From NCBI GenBank assembly GCA_902597545.1, contig CACJYD010000013.1, forward strand, positions 1-47,601: a stretch of 47,601 nucleotides of DNA, written 5' to 3'. A program made the position numbers and the translations under genes. The notes under the pieces were generated by a model. It saw nothing but the letters and a program-made list of their open reading frames with translations, did not search any database and was not told where the DNA came from. Of the stretch, positions 27,323-36,456 are shown one piece after another (the first letter of the stretch is position 1; each line of letters starts with the position of its first letter). Source of the stretch: an uncultured Bacteroidota bacterium (GTDB lineage: Bacteria; Bacteroidota; Bacteroidia; Flavobacteriales; Flavobacteriaceae).

Positions 27323-30291
27323 TATTTAAAATAATTAATCATGTTAAACAAGATAATCTCTGAGACTGGATCATAATTTAGGTTTTCTAACAACTTTAAT
27401 GTAGATAAAACCATTTTACCTTTACCATGCTTCACAATTGAAAGATCTGATCCTGACCATACTTCGCCAGAGCCAATATAATTTCTTTTTAGAATATTTC
27501 CATTAGGAATTCTATCAAATGCTATTGTCTGAACTATATTTTTCCCTTTAAAATTTCTTAAACTAATAGTTGGAGCAATATTTTCATAAATTCCACTCAT
27601 ATTCACGTTAACTGGAAGTTTATTAAAAAATGGATGCTTGGAATTTATATGTAAAATCCCATCCCAAAGTCCTTGGGATATATTTTTAATTGGTTTACTA
27701 GGTAAATAGTCAACTCCATCAGCTACAAATGTTAAGTTTGGTCCAATTCTTTTTCTAGTTTTCCCTGGTATTTTCAAGAAAATAACATTACCTCCTTTAA
27801 ATGTAAACTTGTTTATTTGATCCATTAATTTACTATAGTCCGTTAATGAGTCTTCATTGTTTTTCTCAACAATATTTCCATCTTTAGAGCTATAAAAATC
27901 TGTATCACTCTCATTTACTATAACTGTAGTGTTTAAATCAGTATTTTTACTAAAAATCTCATACTTTATCCCGTATTTATTAAAAAAATTAACTGTTCTT
28001 TTATCATCTTTTAATACAGCTACATTCAGGTTTTGATGATGCTTTGGCAAAGGAAAAATATTAAATTTTATGGATGTTTGATATTCAACTACATTACTTT
28101 TAGTTAATGTAACTTTTAATTCATACTCACTGGGCTCTAAGTCTTTTCCAAGATTTATTTTTCCAATGTCATTGATGCCATTTTTAATTTCATAACTATT
28201 ATTGGAATTATAAATTAATTCCTTTTTGTTTTTATTTAATTTATTAACTGATATTCTTACTTTATTATTTTCAGACTGTCTTTCGTTAATTATTAAGGTT
28301 GATATTTTAACAATTTCTCCTTTAAAATAATTTCTTTTATTGGTTCTTAAAACAGCTATTTTAGACAAATTTCCCTCTTTTGTTAGATCATAAGCAAGAC
28401 CTTTAGGATTTCTCCATAGATCTAGAAGCCCTGCACCAATTATCCAGTCACCAGCTGTTAAAGCATGCACGCAATAGCCAATAACATTATCGTTCGATCT
28501 TATTGCTTCAAGCATTCTTTTATTTGCAATTCCATGAATTTCTTGCTGTTTTTTATAAAAAGAACTAGCATTCTTAAACAGTTTAATTAAACCTGTTTCA
28601 ATTAACTTTTCTTTAATTTCTTTATTAAACCGTAAATGATATAAATAAGGATAAGTAATAGGGTTTCCTTTTTTTAGGAATTCAATTTCATTTTCCTCAA
28701 GATCAGGAAGACTTCCATATCCAATTTCAGATACATATGAAGGTATATTTGGTACAACATTTCTTCCAGGTGTTCTGGCATTAAGACCGAGTCTTTTGTT
28801 TTCTTCAGGTGTTTTTCCGATAGTAAGAAATCCATCAAACTTATTATTATTAATGTTAGGTCCAGGATAATTATGTATATCATTGAATTTGAAAGCTTTT
28901 GTACTGTATGGGAGATAAAGGTTGGCGCCCTCAGCCCATCCTCCTGACTCATCCAGTATTAGCCTTGTTGGATCGAGTTCTCTTGCTTTTAATGACATTG
29001 GTTTAAGCATGTTAGCTAGAACAGGTCTTCTTATTTCATTAAATAACTCCCATTGAACAATGGAGGGGTGATTTCTATCTCTTAAAATTGATTCAGTAAT
29101 TTCATTTTCAACTCTTTGTGGCAAATATGGTGTTTCTATGGGCATATCCATACATTCAATTGCCATACTTCCAACTGTAAGAACCCCAATTGAGTCTGCT
29201 AGGTGAAGCCACTCTTTTGGTGGTGGCTTTCTCCAAGGTCTAATCATATTAAATCCTGCATCTTTTGCCAAAAGAATTTCCTTTATCATCATTTCTTTTG
29301 AATCAGGGTATGATAGTTTTACAGGGTACAATCCTTCAAAAAAGGCTGCTTTTAAGTATAAAGGTTTATCATTGAGATAAAACTTATTGTTTTTAACAGT
29401 AAATTCTCTAAACCCAAAAGTTTCTTTGATTCTGTCAAGTTCAGTAATAATCGTATCCTTATTGGAAATATTGACCTTTTGTAATTTAATCTCAAACTCA
29501 TAAAGATTAGGGCTTTCTGGAGACCATATTTGGTGATTCTTAACAGTATTTTTAATTTTTTTTATGACTTTCAAATTTGTATTTTCTAAAGTAAATAGTT
29601 CTTCAAAACTTTGTTTTTTATTAATATCAAATATTAGTTTATAGAGTCCATCGCCAATACCATTATTTATCTCATTAATAATTTCAATATCACCATTTCT
29701 AAAGTTTCCAGTAATAAATACATCATTGATATGAGTCTGCCCAGTGTAAGAAAGAAATACATCCTGCCATATTCCACCAGTGTATGAACCTCTCCATTGC
29801 GGAGTTTCCATCTGACCAATTCCATCAATAATTTTGTCTTGAATTGTTATTGGACCCATTACCTTTACAATTAATACGTTTTGACTATCATAATTAATAA
29901 TGTGCTCAACATTAAAACTGAAAGGGCTGAAACCTCCCTCATGAAAACCTACAGAATTATTATTAAGAAATACTTCAGTTATGTAGTTTGAGGCATTAAA
30001 ATTGAGATGTATTTTTTTATCCTTATAATCATTATCTACTTTGAAACTAGTTCTGTAATAAACAACCCCTTCATAATCTTTTTTAAATCTCTCCCATACA
30101 CTTGGGACAGTAATTTTTTCAATTTTTCCGTTTGAGAATCCTTCATCTGTATTGTAAGCTTGTAATTTCCCAATATTATCATAATCATAGATTATTTCCC
30201 ATTCTCCATTCAAATAAGTGATGTCATCTCGAATTTGAGAGTAATTAATTATAAATAAAAAAATAGATACTATTGATAAAAGCTTTTTCAT
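27322..30291 (-). CDS. Secreted glycoside hydrolase family 2 protein (beta-galactosidase/beta-glucuronidase-like)
   Basis: A 989-residue enzyme with a signal peptide (end near YSQ, residue 19) and no lipobox. A GH2 sugar-binding domain covers about 25–190 (WQDVFLSYTG), an Ig-like domain about 195–295, and the TIM barrel about 300–600. Acid/base Glu419 lies in NHPSIVQWELFNEI, and the nucleophile is probably Glu522 in PSYVSEIGYG. The C-terminal 350 residues are additional beta domains. GH2 exo-enzymes release beta-linked galactose, mannose or glucuronic acid; with the sulfatase and sugar-acid genes nearby, beta-galactosidase action on a sulfated galactan is the most economical guess. ATGA overlap with the sulfatase stop shows co-translation. 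Confidence 0.92.
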   Translation of the reverse strand: MKKLLSIVSIFLFIINYSQIRDDITYLNGEWEIIYDYDNIGKLQAYNTDEGFSNGKIEKITVPSVWERFKKDYEGVVYYRTSFKVDNDYKDKKIHLNFNASNYITEVFLNNNSVGFHEGGFSPFSFNVEHIINYDSQNVLIVKVMGPITIQDKIIDGIGQMETPQWRGSYTGGIWQDVFLSYTGQTHINDVFITGNFRNGDIEIINEINNGIGDGLYKLIFDINKKQSFEELFTLENTNLKVIKKIKNTVKNHQIWSPESPNLYEFEIKLQKVNISNKDTIITELDRIKETFGFREFTVKNNKFYLNDKPLYLKAAFFEGLYPVKLSYPDSKEMMIKEILLAKDAGFNMIRPWRKPPPKEWLHLADSIGVLTVGSMAIECMDMPIETPYLPQRVENEITESILRDRNHPSIVQWELFNEIRRPVLANMLKPMSLKARELDPTRLILDESGGWAEGANLYLPYSTKAFKFNDIHNYPGPNINNNKFDGFLTIGKTPEENKRLGLNARTPGRNVVPNIPSYVSEIGYGSLPDLEENEIEFLKKGNPITYPYLYHLRFNKEIKEKLIETGLIKLFKNASSFYKKQQEIHGIANKRMLEAIRSNDNVIGYCVHALTAGDWIIGAGLLDLWRNPKGLAYDLTKEGNLSKIAVLRTNKRNYFKGEIVKISTLIINERQSENNKVRISVNKLNKNKKELIYNSNNSYEIKNGINDIGKINLGKDLEPSEYELKVTLTKSNVVEYQTSIKFNIFPLPKHHQNLNVAVLKDDKRTVNFFNKYGIKYEIFSKNTDLNTTVIVNESDTDFYSSKDGNIVEKNNEDSLTDYSKLMDQINKFTFKGGNVIFLKIPGKTRKRIGPNLTFVADGVDYLPSKPIKNISQGLWDGILHINSKHPFFNKLPVNVNMSGIYENIAPTISLRNFKGKNIVQTIAFDRIPNGNILKRNYIGSGEVWSGSDLSIVKHGKGKMVLSTLKLLENLNYDPVSEIILFNMINYFK

Positions 30292-31940
30292 TTATTTAAT
30301 TTGGAAAAACCTTGGGGAATCACAGGATGAGTCATTTTTTTTAATAATTCTCTCATTTCCTTAGTTTTTGGATGATTATCATTAAAAATTAAATTATTCC
30401 ACTCCTTTGGATCATTAGCATTATTATAAAGTTCCTCCTGTCCAGTGTTATATAAAATATACCTCCAATCTTTTGTTCTGATTGAATAATGATGATTCGA
30501 GGGTATTGTTTCATTTTCATCAGATGAATAAACAACTGTAAGTGCTGCTTCAGGTCCATCCCATTTATTTTTTTCTGGGTTTTTTAAAAAGGGTTTTAAA
30601 CTAAATCCATTAAGTGAACTTCCTTTATCATTTCTTTTAGTAATAAAATCCAACCCAGCTAGATCCAATAGGGTGGGATAGACATCGATCAAAGAGACTG
30701 GATGATTAACTTTTGTGTTTGGTTTTGATACTCCAGGCGCTCTAATGATTAATGGAACTCTTGTGCTTTCTTCCCATAAAGAGTTTTTATAAACATGTTC
30801 TTTTTCACCCATTGTCCACCCATGGTCACTTGCAATAATTACAATTGTATTTTCCTTAAGTTTAGTTTTATTCACGACATCCAATACTTGACCTATATTT
30901 TCATCTACAGCTGTAACACATGCCAAATATGCTTGCGTAAATCTCTTCAATCCTTCTTTATTATCATCATAAGAGGCAACTAAATTTTTATACATCTCGA
31001 TTGATCTAACTCTCCTGCCTTTTGTTTCAAATTGGTCAACTAAATGAAGGAAGGTATCATCCTTGTCATTTTCTAGAATATTTGCAAGTTGAATATCTTC
31101 AAGGGGATACATATCAAAATATTTCTGCGGGACGATTAAAGGGGTGTGAGGTCTTAAAAAACCAACAGCCATGAAAAAAGGATTCTCATCATCAGAATTA
31201 GCAAGCTCAAGAAGTCTTTTTTCGGCCCATTCAGCATTAATTTCATCAGGTGTCAAATCTCTATTATTATCATCTATATATTTGAAATCTCTACCTTGTC
31301 TTTGAGGTCCATATGCCCATCTAACTTGTTTCCCATCAACTTTAACACCCTCAAGGTTAATTAGGGGTCCATAGGATCCATCTATAGGACCACCTGCCAT
31401 GTTCCATCCATCTAATTCTTTTATAACTCTATATGGTTTGGGAACATCAGGATGAGCAATTCCTGGTTTTCCTTTTTTCCATTCACCAATATAAGCAATA
31501 GGGCTGTAGTCAGCTTCATGTTTAAACTCAGTCCAAATACTTTTTTCGTTTTGATGTAATAACTTTCCACTTCCTATGACGTTATAGTCATTTTCTTTAA
31601 ACTTTTCCATTATTGTCTTTGTGTTTTTTAATACTTCATTGTTTTTCCAATTGTATTGCCAAAGATGTGATGAAATGTGGGGATATACTCCTGTAAACAT
31701 GCTGGCTCTCGATGGCCCACACATTGGGTCATTTGAATAAGCATTTGTAAACGATAGGGCTGTTTCTGAAAATTTCTTGATGTTGGGCGTTAGTACTTGT
31801 GGATGCCCCATTAAGTCTTCATTATAGTCATTTAAATCATCAACCATTATTAATAAAATATTTGGTTTTTCAATTGATTGAGTATTACATCCTGAGAATA
31901 GAAAAAAGAGCAATATGGTGGTTAGAGTACTTCTTATCAT
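30288..31940 (-). CDS. Lipoprotein sulfatase (S1 family, iduronate-2-sulfatase-like)
   Basis: A 550-residue sulfatase with a lipobox ending at Cys18 (LLFFLFSGC), so probably anchored in the periplasm or at the outer membrane. VDDLND supplies metal-binding Asp33 and Asp34; C74-G-P-S-R is the CxPxR site whose Cys becomes formylglycine. Further sulfatase blocks are GSGKLLH, GFLRPHTPLIVPQKY and IIASDHGWTMGEKEH. The pattern resembles iduronate-2-sulfatase-like S1 enzymes, a group that in marine Bacteroidota also includes sulfated-galactan and ulvan enzymes. No formylglycine-generating enzyme lies in the window. First gene of the minus-strand unit, diverging from the beta-helix genes across 52 bp. 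Confidence 0.93.
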   Translation of the reverse strand: MIRSTLTTILLFFLFSGCNTQSIEKPNILLIMVDDLNDYNEDLMGHPQVLTPNIKKFSETALSFTNAYSNDPMCGPSRASMFTGVYPHISSHLWQYNWKNNEVLKNTKTIMEKFKENDYNVIGSGKLLHQNEKSIWTEFKHEADYSPIAYIGEWKKGKPGIAHPDVPKPYRVIKELDGWNMAGGPIDGSYGPLINLEGVKVDGKQVRWAYGPQRQGRDFKYIDDNNRDLTPDEINAEWAEKRLLELANSDDENPFFMAVGFLRPHTPLIVPQKYFDMYPLEDIQLANILENDKDDTFLHLVDQFETKGRRVRSIEMYKNLVASYDDNKEGLKRFTQAYLACVTAVDENIGQVLDVVNKTKLKENTIVIIASDHGWTMGEKEHVYKNSLWEESTRVPLIIRAPGVSKPNTKVNHPVSLIDVYPTLLDLAGLDFITKRNDKGSSLNGFSLKPFLKNPEKNKWDGPEAALTVVYSSDENETIPSNHHYSIRTKDWRYILYNTGQEELYNNANDPKEWNNLIFNDNHPKTKEMRELLKKMTHPVIPQGFSKLNK

Positions 31941-31992
31941 GATATTTTTTTTATATTTAATAAAATCACTTAAACATCATTATTACTAAGCT

Positions 31993-33768
31993 ATGAAAAA
32001 GAAAATTTTTTTACTAATTATATCAATTTTTGTTATCGCCTGTTCTTCAGACTCTGGAGGTGATTCTGGAGGCACAGATAATGGCGGTGGTAATAACAAT
32101 GGGGGAGGCAATAATAATGGAGGTGGAAATAATTCAGGAACTACAGATACTACAGATCCTAATGATTTTGATTCTACAACATCACCTGGAGATACTACTT
32201 ATTACATAAGTTATAATTCTGGAAATGATAACAATGATGGCAAAAGTGAAGATAAGCCGTTTAAAAATCTTGGTAAAGTAAATAGTATAACTTTTAAACC
32301 TGGAGATAAGTTAAAGTTTAAATCAGGTGAGACTTGGAAAGGATATTTTAAACTCAGAGGCTCCGGGTCAGTGGATAAACCGATTGAAATTGAAAGTTAT
32401 TCAAGTGGTAATAAGCCTAAAATTGATGGTAATGGTTTTCAAGCAGCTGTTTTTATTGAAAATCAAGAGTATGTTAATATTAGTGGTTTGGAGTTAACAA
32501 ATGAAGCATCACATAAAAATAGTAATGGGTCAGTTAAGTTGATGAATCAATCAAATCGTTCAGGCGAAGATGAAAGATTTGGGCTATTAGTTTTAAGACA
32601 TGGATCCTCAAACATAAATGGAATAAAACTAAATGATATTAAAATTTCTGAGATATATCCAACCCCTTCAAATTCAGATAACAATCATCAAGGTTATGCT
32701 GTAAGATTTGAATCACTTAATGATGATAATGTTTTAAATTATTATGATGGAATAGAGATTGACAATTTAGATATTTCTAATACTGGACACTATGGAATTC
32801 ATATTGTGAACAGAATGTCTGGCGCTCAAGCTGATTATTATCATAGAAATATTACTATTAAGAATAGCAAGTTTAATGATACTGGAGGCTCAGGAATAGT
32901 CTTAGCAAGATGTAAAAATGTTGTTGTTGAGAATTCTGAATTTAAGGGATCTGGATCTGGAAATGACAACAGAATGTGGAATAGAGGAAGTAGTTTATGG
33001 ACTTACACTTGTAATGATACAGTAATTCAGAATAATATCTTTGAAGATGTATATGGGCCGGCAGATTCATATGGAGCACATATTGATTGGGGATGTGAAA
33101 GAGTGGTAATTCAATACAACCTAAGTAAAAATAATTATGGTGGATTTGCTGAAATCCTAGGTGAAAATATTATGTGTGGATATAGGTATAATATCAGTAT
33201 TGCCGATGGGGGAAGAACAAATTCAAATATTGGAAAGACTTTTTGGGTTTCTGACTATGCAGGAAGTAATACAAGAAGAATTGGGTCTGAGGATAATTTC
33301 ATTTACAATAACACTGTTTTTATTCCAAGTCAAAATCCATCTAATAATAATGCTCCATTTGATCACTTAGAGATATTTATTAGACCAAATACAAAAGAGA
33401 CATATATATATAACAACCTAATTTATATAAGTGATAAAGCTAAATTGAAAATTGATACGAGAAATGATGGAACTATGAATGACTGGAAAAATAACTTATT
33501 TTTTGGAAATTTAGTAATTGATGGTGCATCAGATTATGAGCATAACGGAACAGAGTTGTTCACAAACCCAATGCTTGTTAATCCTGGTGGAACAACAGCA
33601 AACGATTATAAATTACAATCCACAAGCCCAGCTTTAGGAACAGGCTACATTATTAACGGAAGTGATGATGTTAAAAACTATATACAGAATAATGGCGGTA
33701 GAGATTACTTTGGAAATTCTGTTAGCTCCAATTCAAAACCTAATATTGGTGCATACAACGGAAATTAG
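31993..33768 (+). CDS. Right-handed parallel beta-helix lipoprotein 1, putative carbohydrate-active enzyme
   Basis: A 591-residue lipoprotein (lipobox ending at Cys17) with a Gly/Asn-rich tether at about 19–60 that would hold the domain off the membrane. From about 68 it is a classic beta-helix: short repeats of NI-x-I-x-(N/D)-(N/S)-x-F. The start YYISYNSGNDNNDGKSEDKPF resembles polysaccharide lyases and helical glycosidases, but I recognise no named family. The centre shares a long conserved block with the next gene: W-x-RGSxLWT, then GPADSYGAHID (355–365) and FAEILG (385–390). Asp358, Asp365, His363 and Glu387 are candidate active-site residues. Function is inferred from fold and context only. 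Confidence 0.85.
   Translation: MKKKIFLLIISIFVIACSSDSGGDSGGTDNGGGNNNGGGNNNGGGNNSGTTDTTDPNDFDSTTSPGDTTYYISYNSGNDNNDGKSEDKPFKNLGKVNSITFKPGDKLKFKSGETWKGYFKLRGSGSVDKPIEIESYSSGNKPKIDGNGFQAAVFIENQEYVNISGLELTNEASHKNSNGSVKLMNQSNRSGEDERFGLLVLRHGSSNINGIKLNDIKISEIYPTPSNSDNNHQGYAVRFESLNDDNVLNYYDGIEIDNLDISNTGHYGIHIVNRMSGAQADYYHRNITIKNSKFNDTGGSGIVLARCKNVVVENSEFKGSGSGNDNRMWNRGSSLWTYTCNDTVIQNNIFEDVYGPADSYGAHIDWGCERVVIQYNLSKNNYGGFAEILGENIMCGYRYNISIADGGRTNSNIGKTFWVSDYAGSNTRRIGSEDNFIYNNTVFIPSQNPSNNNAPFDHLEIFIRPNTKETYIYNNLIYISDKAKLKIDTRNDGTMNDWKNNLFFGNLVIDGASDYEHNGTELFTNPMLVNPGGTTANDYKLQSTSPALGTGYIINGSDDVKNYIQNNGGRDYFGNSVSSNSKPNIGAYNGN
32083..32136 (+). repeat. In-frame (GGGNNN)3 coding repeat
   Basis: Three imperfect 18-bp units encode GGGNNN, GGGNNN and GGGNNS (residues 31–48 of beta-helix lipoprotein 1). 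The DNA copies differ at several third positions, so this is a selected flexible linker rather than a recent slippage tract. Confidence 0.7.
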
Positions 33769-35322
33769 ATGTATAGGTCTCTAATTTTATGTATAGTAGT
33801 TACCTTTTTATCATGTAATCAGGTTCAGTATGGTGAAAAAAATGAAATAGGTCATTCCTACTATTTTAATTCTATTTCGGGAGATAATTCAAACCTTGGA
33901 ACCAAAGAAAAACCATTAAAAAGTCTAGATTATATTGAAAAAATTAGCCTAAAAGAAGGTGATAAAATTTTATTAGCCAATGGTTCAACTTTTACAAATA
34001 CAATCAATCTTATTGATAAAAATGGAGTTGAGGTTTCAAATTATATGACTGATAAAAATACTAAAATACCAATAATTAATTCAGAGGGTAAAATAGCTGC
34101 TGTTTTTGTTGAAAATTCATCAAATATAACAATCAATAATATTGAAATAACTGCAAATGGTGGAGGTCCAAATAAATCTTTTCATAATAAAATAAAAACC
34201 GACTTAAGAACTGGAATTTTATATCTAGTAACCGATAATGAAATTTATAATAACCTATATGTATCAGACCTAAAAATTCGAGATATTTTTTTTGAGAATC
34301 CTGGATATATTAGAAGTGAAAAAGAAGTTCGAACACCAAATGGAACTAAGAGTTATGGATGGGGTATAAGGGTTGTTAATCTTTCCGATGTGGGTAATCT
34401 TGTGAATGTTAAAATTAAAAACTCTTCATTTATTAACATATCCCATACTGCTATCCGTTTTAAAGGTATTAGAGAAAATCAATTCAATAATATTGAAATT
34501 CTTAATAATATTGTTTTGAGATCTGGTGGACCTGGAATGGTTTTTAACTCTACAAAAAACCTATATGCTAACGGAAATGACATAAATTATTCAGGGTCTT
34601 TTGATGATACTAGAAAATGGGGAAGGGGTAGTGGACTTTGGACTTGGGGAAGTTCATTTGCAGTAATATCAAACAATAAATTTCAAAATGCGAATGGACC
34701 TGCAGATTCAGCAGGATGTCATATAGATTTTAATTGTAATGATATTATAGTTGAAAATAATTTAAGTAAAAATAATGCAGGAGGTTTTATAGAGATTTTA
34801 GGAAATAATTATAATTGTGCTTATCGAAATAATGTTAGTATAAATGATGGTCACCGTGTAAAGGGAAAAAACGGTGCTTTCCAAGAAGGAAAAACTTTTT
34901 GGTTAAGTGGTTATATTGGTAGAGGAAAGGAAAGAAATGGTCCATTTAATTCTTATATATATGGGAATAAAGTGTACGTAGGAAAAGATATCATTCCAAA
35001 AATTGCTGTTGATAAAGCAGCTAGAGGAGTTTTTGTAGCTAATAATATTTTTTATTTTGAGAATGACCCAGTAATGGTTTTAGGAGATCAATACAAGCCA
35101 GATGTTGGGGGCGGTTCTCAAATCAAAAATGTTTTTTTTGAAAATAACATCTTTAAAAAAAATCATTGGCCTAAAGAAGTTTTAATTCAACCAATAAATA
35201 ACATATATCATCCTGGTGCAGTTAAAGTTGATGATATTATTGAGGGTTTAAATTTTTTTGAAAAAGAAATAGAAATAAATTACCTTGAAACAGATTCAAA
35301 AGGTCTATGGCAAGGCTTTTAA
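33769..35322 (+). CDS. Right-handed parallel beta-helix lipoprotein 2, paralogue of the upstream gene
   Basis: A 517-residue lipoprotein (leader ending at Cys16, VTFLSC) beginning directly after the stop of its paralogue. It lacks the Gly/Asn tether, starting its beta-helix near residue 30 (YYFNSISGDNSNLGTKEKPL). The shared central block is clear: W284-x-RGSGLWTW, GPADSAGCHID (310–320), NLSKNNAGGFIEILG (331–345) and GKTFWLSGYIG. Asp313, His318, Asp320 and Glu342 are conserved with the first protein. N- and C-terminal parts are quite different, so the two may act on different linkages of one polymer. The family is not one I can name. It is followed 4 bp later by the cycloisomerase gene. Confidence 0.85.
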   Translation: MYRSLILCIVVTFLSCNQVQYGEKNEIGHSYYFNSISGDNSNLGTKEKPLKSLDYIEKISLKEGDKILLANGSTFTNTINLIDKNGVEVSNYMTDKNTKIPIINSEGKIAAVFVENSSNITINNIEITANGGGPNKSFHNKIKTDLRTGILYLVTDNEIYNNLYVSDLKIRDIFFENPGYIRSEKEVRTPNGTKSYGWGIRVVNLSDVGNLVNVKIKNSSFINISHTAIRFKGIRENQFNNIEILNNIVLRSGGPGMVFNSTKNLYANGNDINYSGSFDDTRKWGRGSGLWTWGSSFAVISNNKFQNANGPADSAGCHIDFNCNDIIVENNLSKNNAGGFIEILGNNYNCAYRNNVSINDGHRVKGKNGAFQEGKTFWLSGYIGRGKERNGPFNSYIYGNKVYVGKDIIPKIAVDKAARGVFVANNIFYFENDPVMVLGDQYKPDVGGGSQIKNVFFENNIFKKNHWPKEVLIQPINNIYHPGAVKVDDIIEGLNFFEKEIEINYLETDSKGLWQGF

Positions 35323-35326
35323 GCTT

Positions 35327-36454
35327 ATGAAAATAGTAAAGATCATACCATATGTTTTAAATGAAAATTTAGAGAAAGAATTTTTCTTTTCACAGTGGGA
35401 GTATAGCAATCGAAAAATATGTATTGTCAAAGTTATATGTGATAATGGATTAGTTGGATGGGGTGAAGCATACGGACCAGCACCAGTTGTTAAAGAGAGT
35501 ATAAATTATATCAAACAAAATATAATTGGTATGAGTCCTCTCAAATCTGATGTTATTTGGTCAACATTATTTAGAAGAGTTCATGACTATGGACGATCTG
35601 GCGTATTTCTTTCAGCAATAAGTGCAATTGATGTTGCCTTATGGGATATAAAGGGAAAATATCACAATCAGCCAATTTCAACTCTTTTAGGAGGTTCACA
35701 CAGAGATCAAATTAGACCATATGCTACTGGCCTTTATTTTTCCAAATCAAAAACACTCACAGAAGAATTGTGCGAAGAAGCATTAGGATATGTAAAAGAT
35801 GGTTTTAAATCAATCAAGATGAAAGTTGGTCTAAACCTAAAAGATGATTTTAAAAATGTTAAAGAGGTCAGAAATGCAATTGGTTATGATATTGAATTAA
35901 TGATTGACGCAAATCATGCATATTCATATGATGAGGCTTTACAATTATCAAAAAAATTAGAAAGCTTTGATATTAAGTGGTTTGAAGAACCACTTTCCCC
36001 TGAATTTTATGATCAGTATTCTGATTTTAAAGCAAAATCATCAATTCCCGTCGCAGCAGGTGAGTGTGAATATCTTAGATATGGATTTCAAAAACTATTG
36101 GATAAAAATTGTATTGATTTTTTGCAAATGGATATATGCTCATGTGGAGGCTTAACTGAGGCAAAGCGGATAACAGCATTATCCTCTACAAAAGGTGTAA
36201 AGGTTATCCCTCATACCTGGGGCTCAGGAATTGCATTCTTTACAGCTATTAACTTTATATCTAATCTTGAACCAATCCCAGGAAGATTGTATCAAGAGGA
36301 TGCCTATATTGAGTATGACAGAACAGAAAATAAAATAAGAGAGAATATAATTAAAAATAATATTGTAATAAAAGATGGTTATATTGAAGTTAACACTAAA
36401 CCAGGTTTAGGAATTGATGTTGATGAAACCTATCTTAACAAAGTAAAAATCTAA
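35327..36454 (+). CDS. Enolase-superfamily sugar-acid cycloisomerase/dehydratase (anhydrogalactonate cycloisomerase candidate)
   Basis: A 375-residue MR/MLE enzyme from the ATG at 35327; an in-frame start at 35285 would lie inside the beta-helix gene. VGWGEAYGP (43–51) and AISAIDVALWDIKGK (97–111) are typical. Catalytic residues visible are Lys164 and Lys166 (SIKMKVG), metal ligands Asp194 (MIDANHAYS), Glu220 and Glu246 (AAGECEY), and base His296 (IPHTWGSGI). From memory its layout closely follows bacterial D-galactarolactone cycloisomerase, the same reaction type as 3,6-anhydrogalactonate cycloisomerases of carrageenan and agar pathways. Product would be 2-keto-3-deoxygalactonate, which suits the kinase and aldolase downstream. 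Galactonate, fuconate or rhamnonate dehydratase remain alternatives. Confidence 0.85.
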   Translation: MKIVKIIPYVLNENLEKEFFFSQWEYSNRKICIVKVICDNGLVGWGEAYGPAPVVKESINYIKQNIIGMSPLKSDVIWSTLFRRVHDYGRSGVFLSAISAIDVALWDIKGKYHNQPISTLLGGSHRDQIRPYATGLYFSKSKTLTEELCEEALGYVKDGFKSIKMKVGLNLKDDFKNVKEVRNAIGYDIELMIDANHAYSYDEALQLSKKLESFDIKWFEEPLSPEFYDQYSDFKAKSSIPVAAGECEYLRYGFQKLLDKNCIDFLQMDICSCGGLTEAKRITALSSTKGVKVIPHTWGSGIAFFTAINFISNLEPIPGRLYQEDAYIEYDRTENKIRENIIKNNIVIKDGYIEVNTKPGLGIDVDETYLNKVKI

Positions 36455-36456
36455 TT

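Noticed and set aside
32083-32136. GGGNNN tract as a phase-variable repeat
   Set aside because: Units are 18 bp and differ at third positions, so slippage would keep the frame and is unlikely.
31993-35322. Beta-helix proteins as PL6 alginate lyases
   Set aside because: The resemblance is limited to the fold; I do not see PL6 catalytic Lys/Arg motifs, and the neighbouring genes do not form an alginate pathway.
35285-35326. Earlier start for the cycloisomerase
   Set aside because: It would lie inside the beta-helix gene; the ATG at 35327 begins the conserved first strand.
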